A stretch of DNA of 6,972 nucleotides, taken from assembly GCA_017438675.1 (NCBI GenBank), contig JAFRUW010000102.1:1-6972 (forward strand). Direction: 5' to 3'. A model generated the notes under the pieces. The model was not told where the DNA came from, ran no database searches, and saw only the letters and a list, made by a program, of their open reading frames with translations. Shown here one piece after another: positions 6,474 through 6,972 of this stretch (positions within the stretch are counted from its first letter, which is position 1; each line of letters opens with the position of its first letter). A program made the translations under genes and the position numbers. The DNA comes from Oscillospiraceae bacterium. GTDB taxonomy: Bacteria > Bacillota > Clostridia > Oscillospirales > Oscillospiraceae.

Positions 6474-6972
6474 ATGGCTAAAAAGAAAAATGCCGGGTAT
6501 CTCTCCGCCAGGGAATCACGCAAAATCGCAAAAGAGAACCGGAAGATCACAAATGAGCTTGAGAAGAAATACAAGCGCAAAAACGTTCCCGAATCCGAGT
6601 ATCTCACCGAGATGAAGGATCCGGCAAATGTCCTCGAGATCGACGGGCTCCGCACATATTTCTTCACCGACGTAGGCGTTGCCAAGGCGGTGGACGGAGT
6701 CACGTTTGAAGTGCCTCAGGGCAAGACTGTAGGTGTTGTGGGCGAGTCCGGCTGCGGAAAATCCGTTACCAGCCTTTCCGTTATGCAGCTCCTTCAGCGC
6801 CCCCAGGGCCAGATCGTTGACGGCAGTATCCGTATAAACCTGGGCGATAAGGCCTATGACGTCACAAAGACGCCTTTAGAGACAATGCAGAAGCTCCGCG
6901 GCAACTTCGTTTCCATGGTGTTCCAGGAGCCTATGACAAGCCTGAACCCCGTATTCCGCATCGGTGACCAGA
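6474..6972 (+). CDS. dppD: Dpp/Opp-type ABC importer ATPase, first subunit (3'-truncated by window end)
   Basis: This cytoplasmic ATPase powers import by docking on the EAA loops of the two permeases. Only the first 166 codons are present. After a charged extension (1-50), the ABC domain starts at about 53 with VLEIDGLRTYF and VAKAVDGVTFEV. The Walker A loop GESGCGKS (90-97) is intact, and the Q-loop region FQEPMTSLNP (150-159) is typical of the DppD/OppD and DppF/OppF ATPases. The signature motif, Walker B and the C-terminal extension typical of the family lie beyond the window. The ATG at 6474 has AAGGAGGG (6461-6468) five bases upstream and lies 14 bases after the permease stop, the same gap as between the two permeases. 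An in-frame start closer to the ABC domain would lose this ideal site, so the long form is favoured. A second ATPase gene is expected to follow. Calling it D rather than F rests on gene order. Confidence 0.93.
   Translation, partial: MAKKKNAGYLSARESRKIAKENRKITNELEKKYKRKNVPESEYLTEMKDPANVLEIDGLRTYFFTDVGVAKAVDGVTFEVPQGKTVGVVGESGCGKSVTSLSVMQLLQRPQGQIVDGSIRINLGDKAYDVTKTPLETMQKLRGNFVSMVFQEPMTSLNPVFRIGDQ

Noticed and set aside
6404..6703. A 99-codon minus-strand frame spanning the permease end and ATPase start
   Set aside because: Its Phe/Ser/Arg-rich product is the complement of the Lys/Glu-rich ATPase N-terminus. It covers two clear sense genes and their ribosome site.

Overview
The window looks like chromosomal DNA of a low-to-mid-GC Gram-positive bacterium, most likely a gut-type member of the Clostridia. 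The evidence is the strong AGGAGG-type ribosome sites, a textbook vegetative promoter, a Gram-positive lipoprotein signal, and tightly packed same-strand genes. GC looks slightly above half by eye; it was not computed. All real genes are on the + strand and there are no signs of mobile DNA, RNA genes or CRISPR.

Layout. (1) 3-899: the C-terminal half of a zinc oligoendopeptidase of family M3, cut by the window start. (2) 899-1429: a four-helix membrane protein I do not recognise, overlapping the peptidase stop codon by one base. (3) 1430-1562: a promoter region with a consensus promoter, a 10-base palindrome and a small leader stem-loop. (4) 1563-3800: a large lipoprotein solute-binding protein of the peptide-binding family (SBP family 5). 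(5) 3801-3895: a spacer dominated by a strong GC-rich stem-loop. (6) 3896-4882 and 4897-6459: the two permease subunits of a Dpp/Opp-type ABC importer. (7) 6474 to the window end: the N-terminal third or so of its first ATPase subunit, cut by the window end.

Together this is a peptide-uptake operon: the binding protein captures peptides outside the cell, the two permeases form the channel, and ATPases (the second is expected downstream) drive import. The M3 peptidase just upstream would cleave imported peptides in the cytoplasm. Substrate identity (peptides versus nickel or other small solutes) is inferred from family membership and from the peptidase neighbour.

The unusual part is the architecture. 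Three of the four transporter proteins carry extra segments relative to the classical Dpp/Opp form: about 125 residues inside the binding protein, about 200 extracytoplasmic residues between helices 1 and 2 of the second permease (which look like three diverged repeats), and about 50 charged residues at the N-terminus of the ATPase. No wholly new system is evident; these elaborations and the unknown membrane protein are what deserve a second look.
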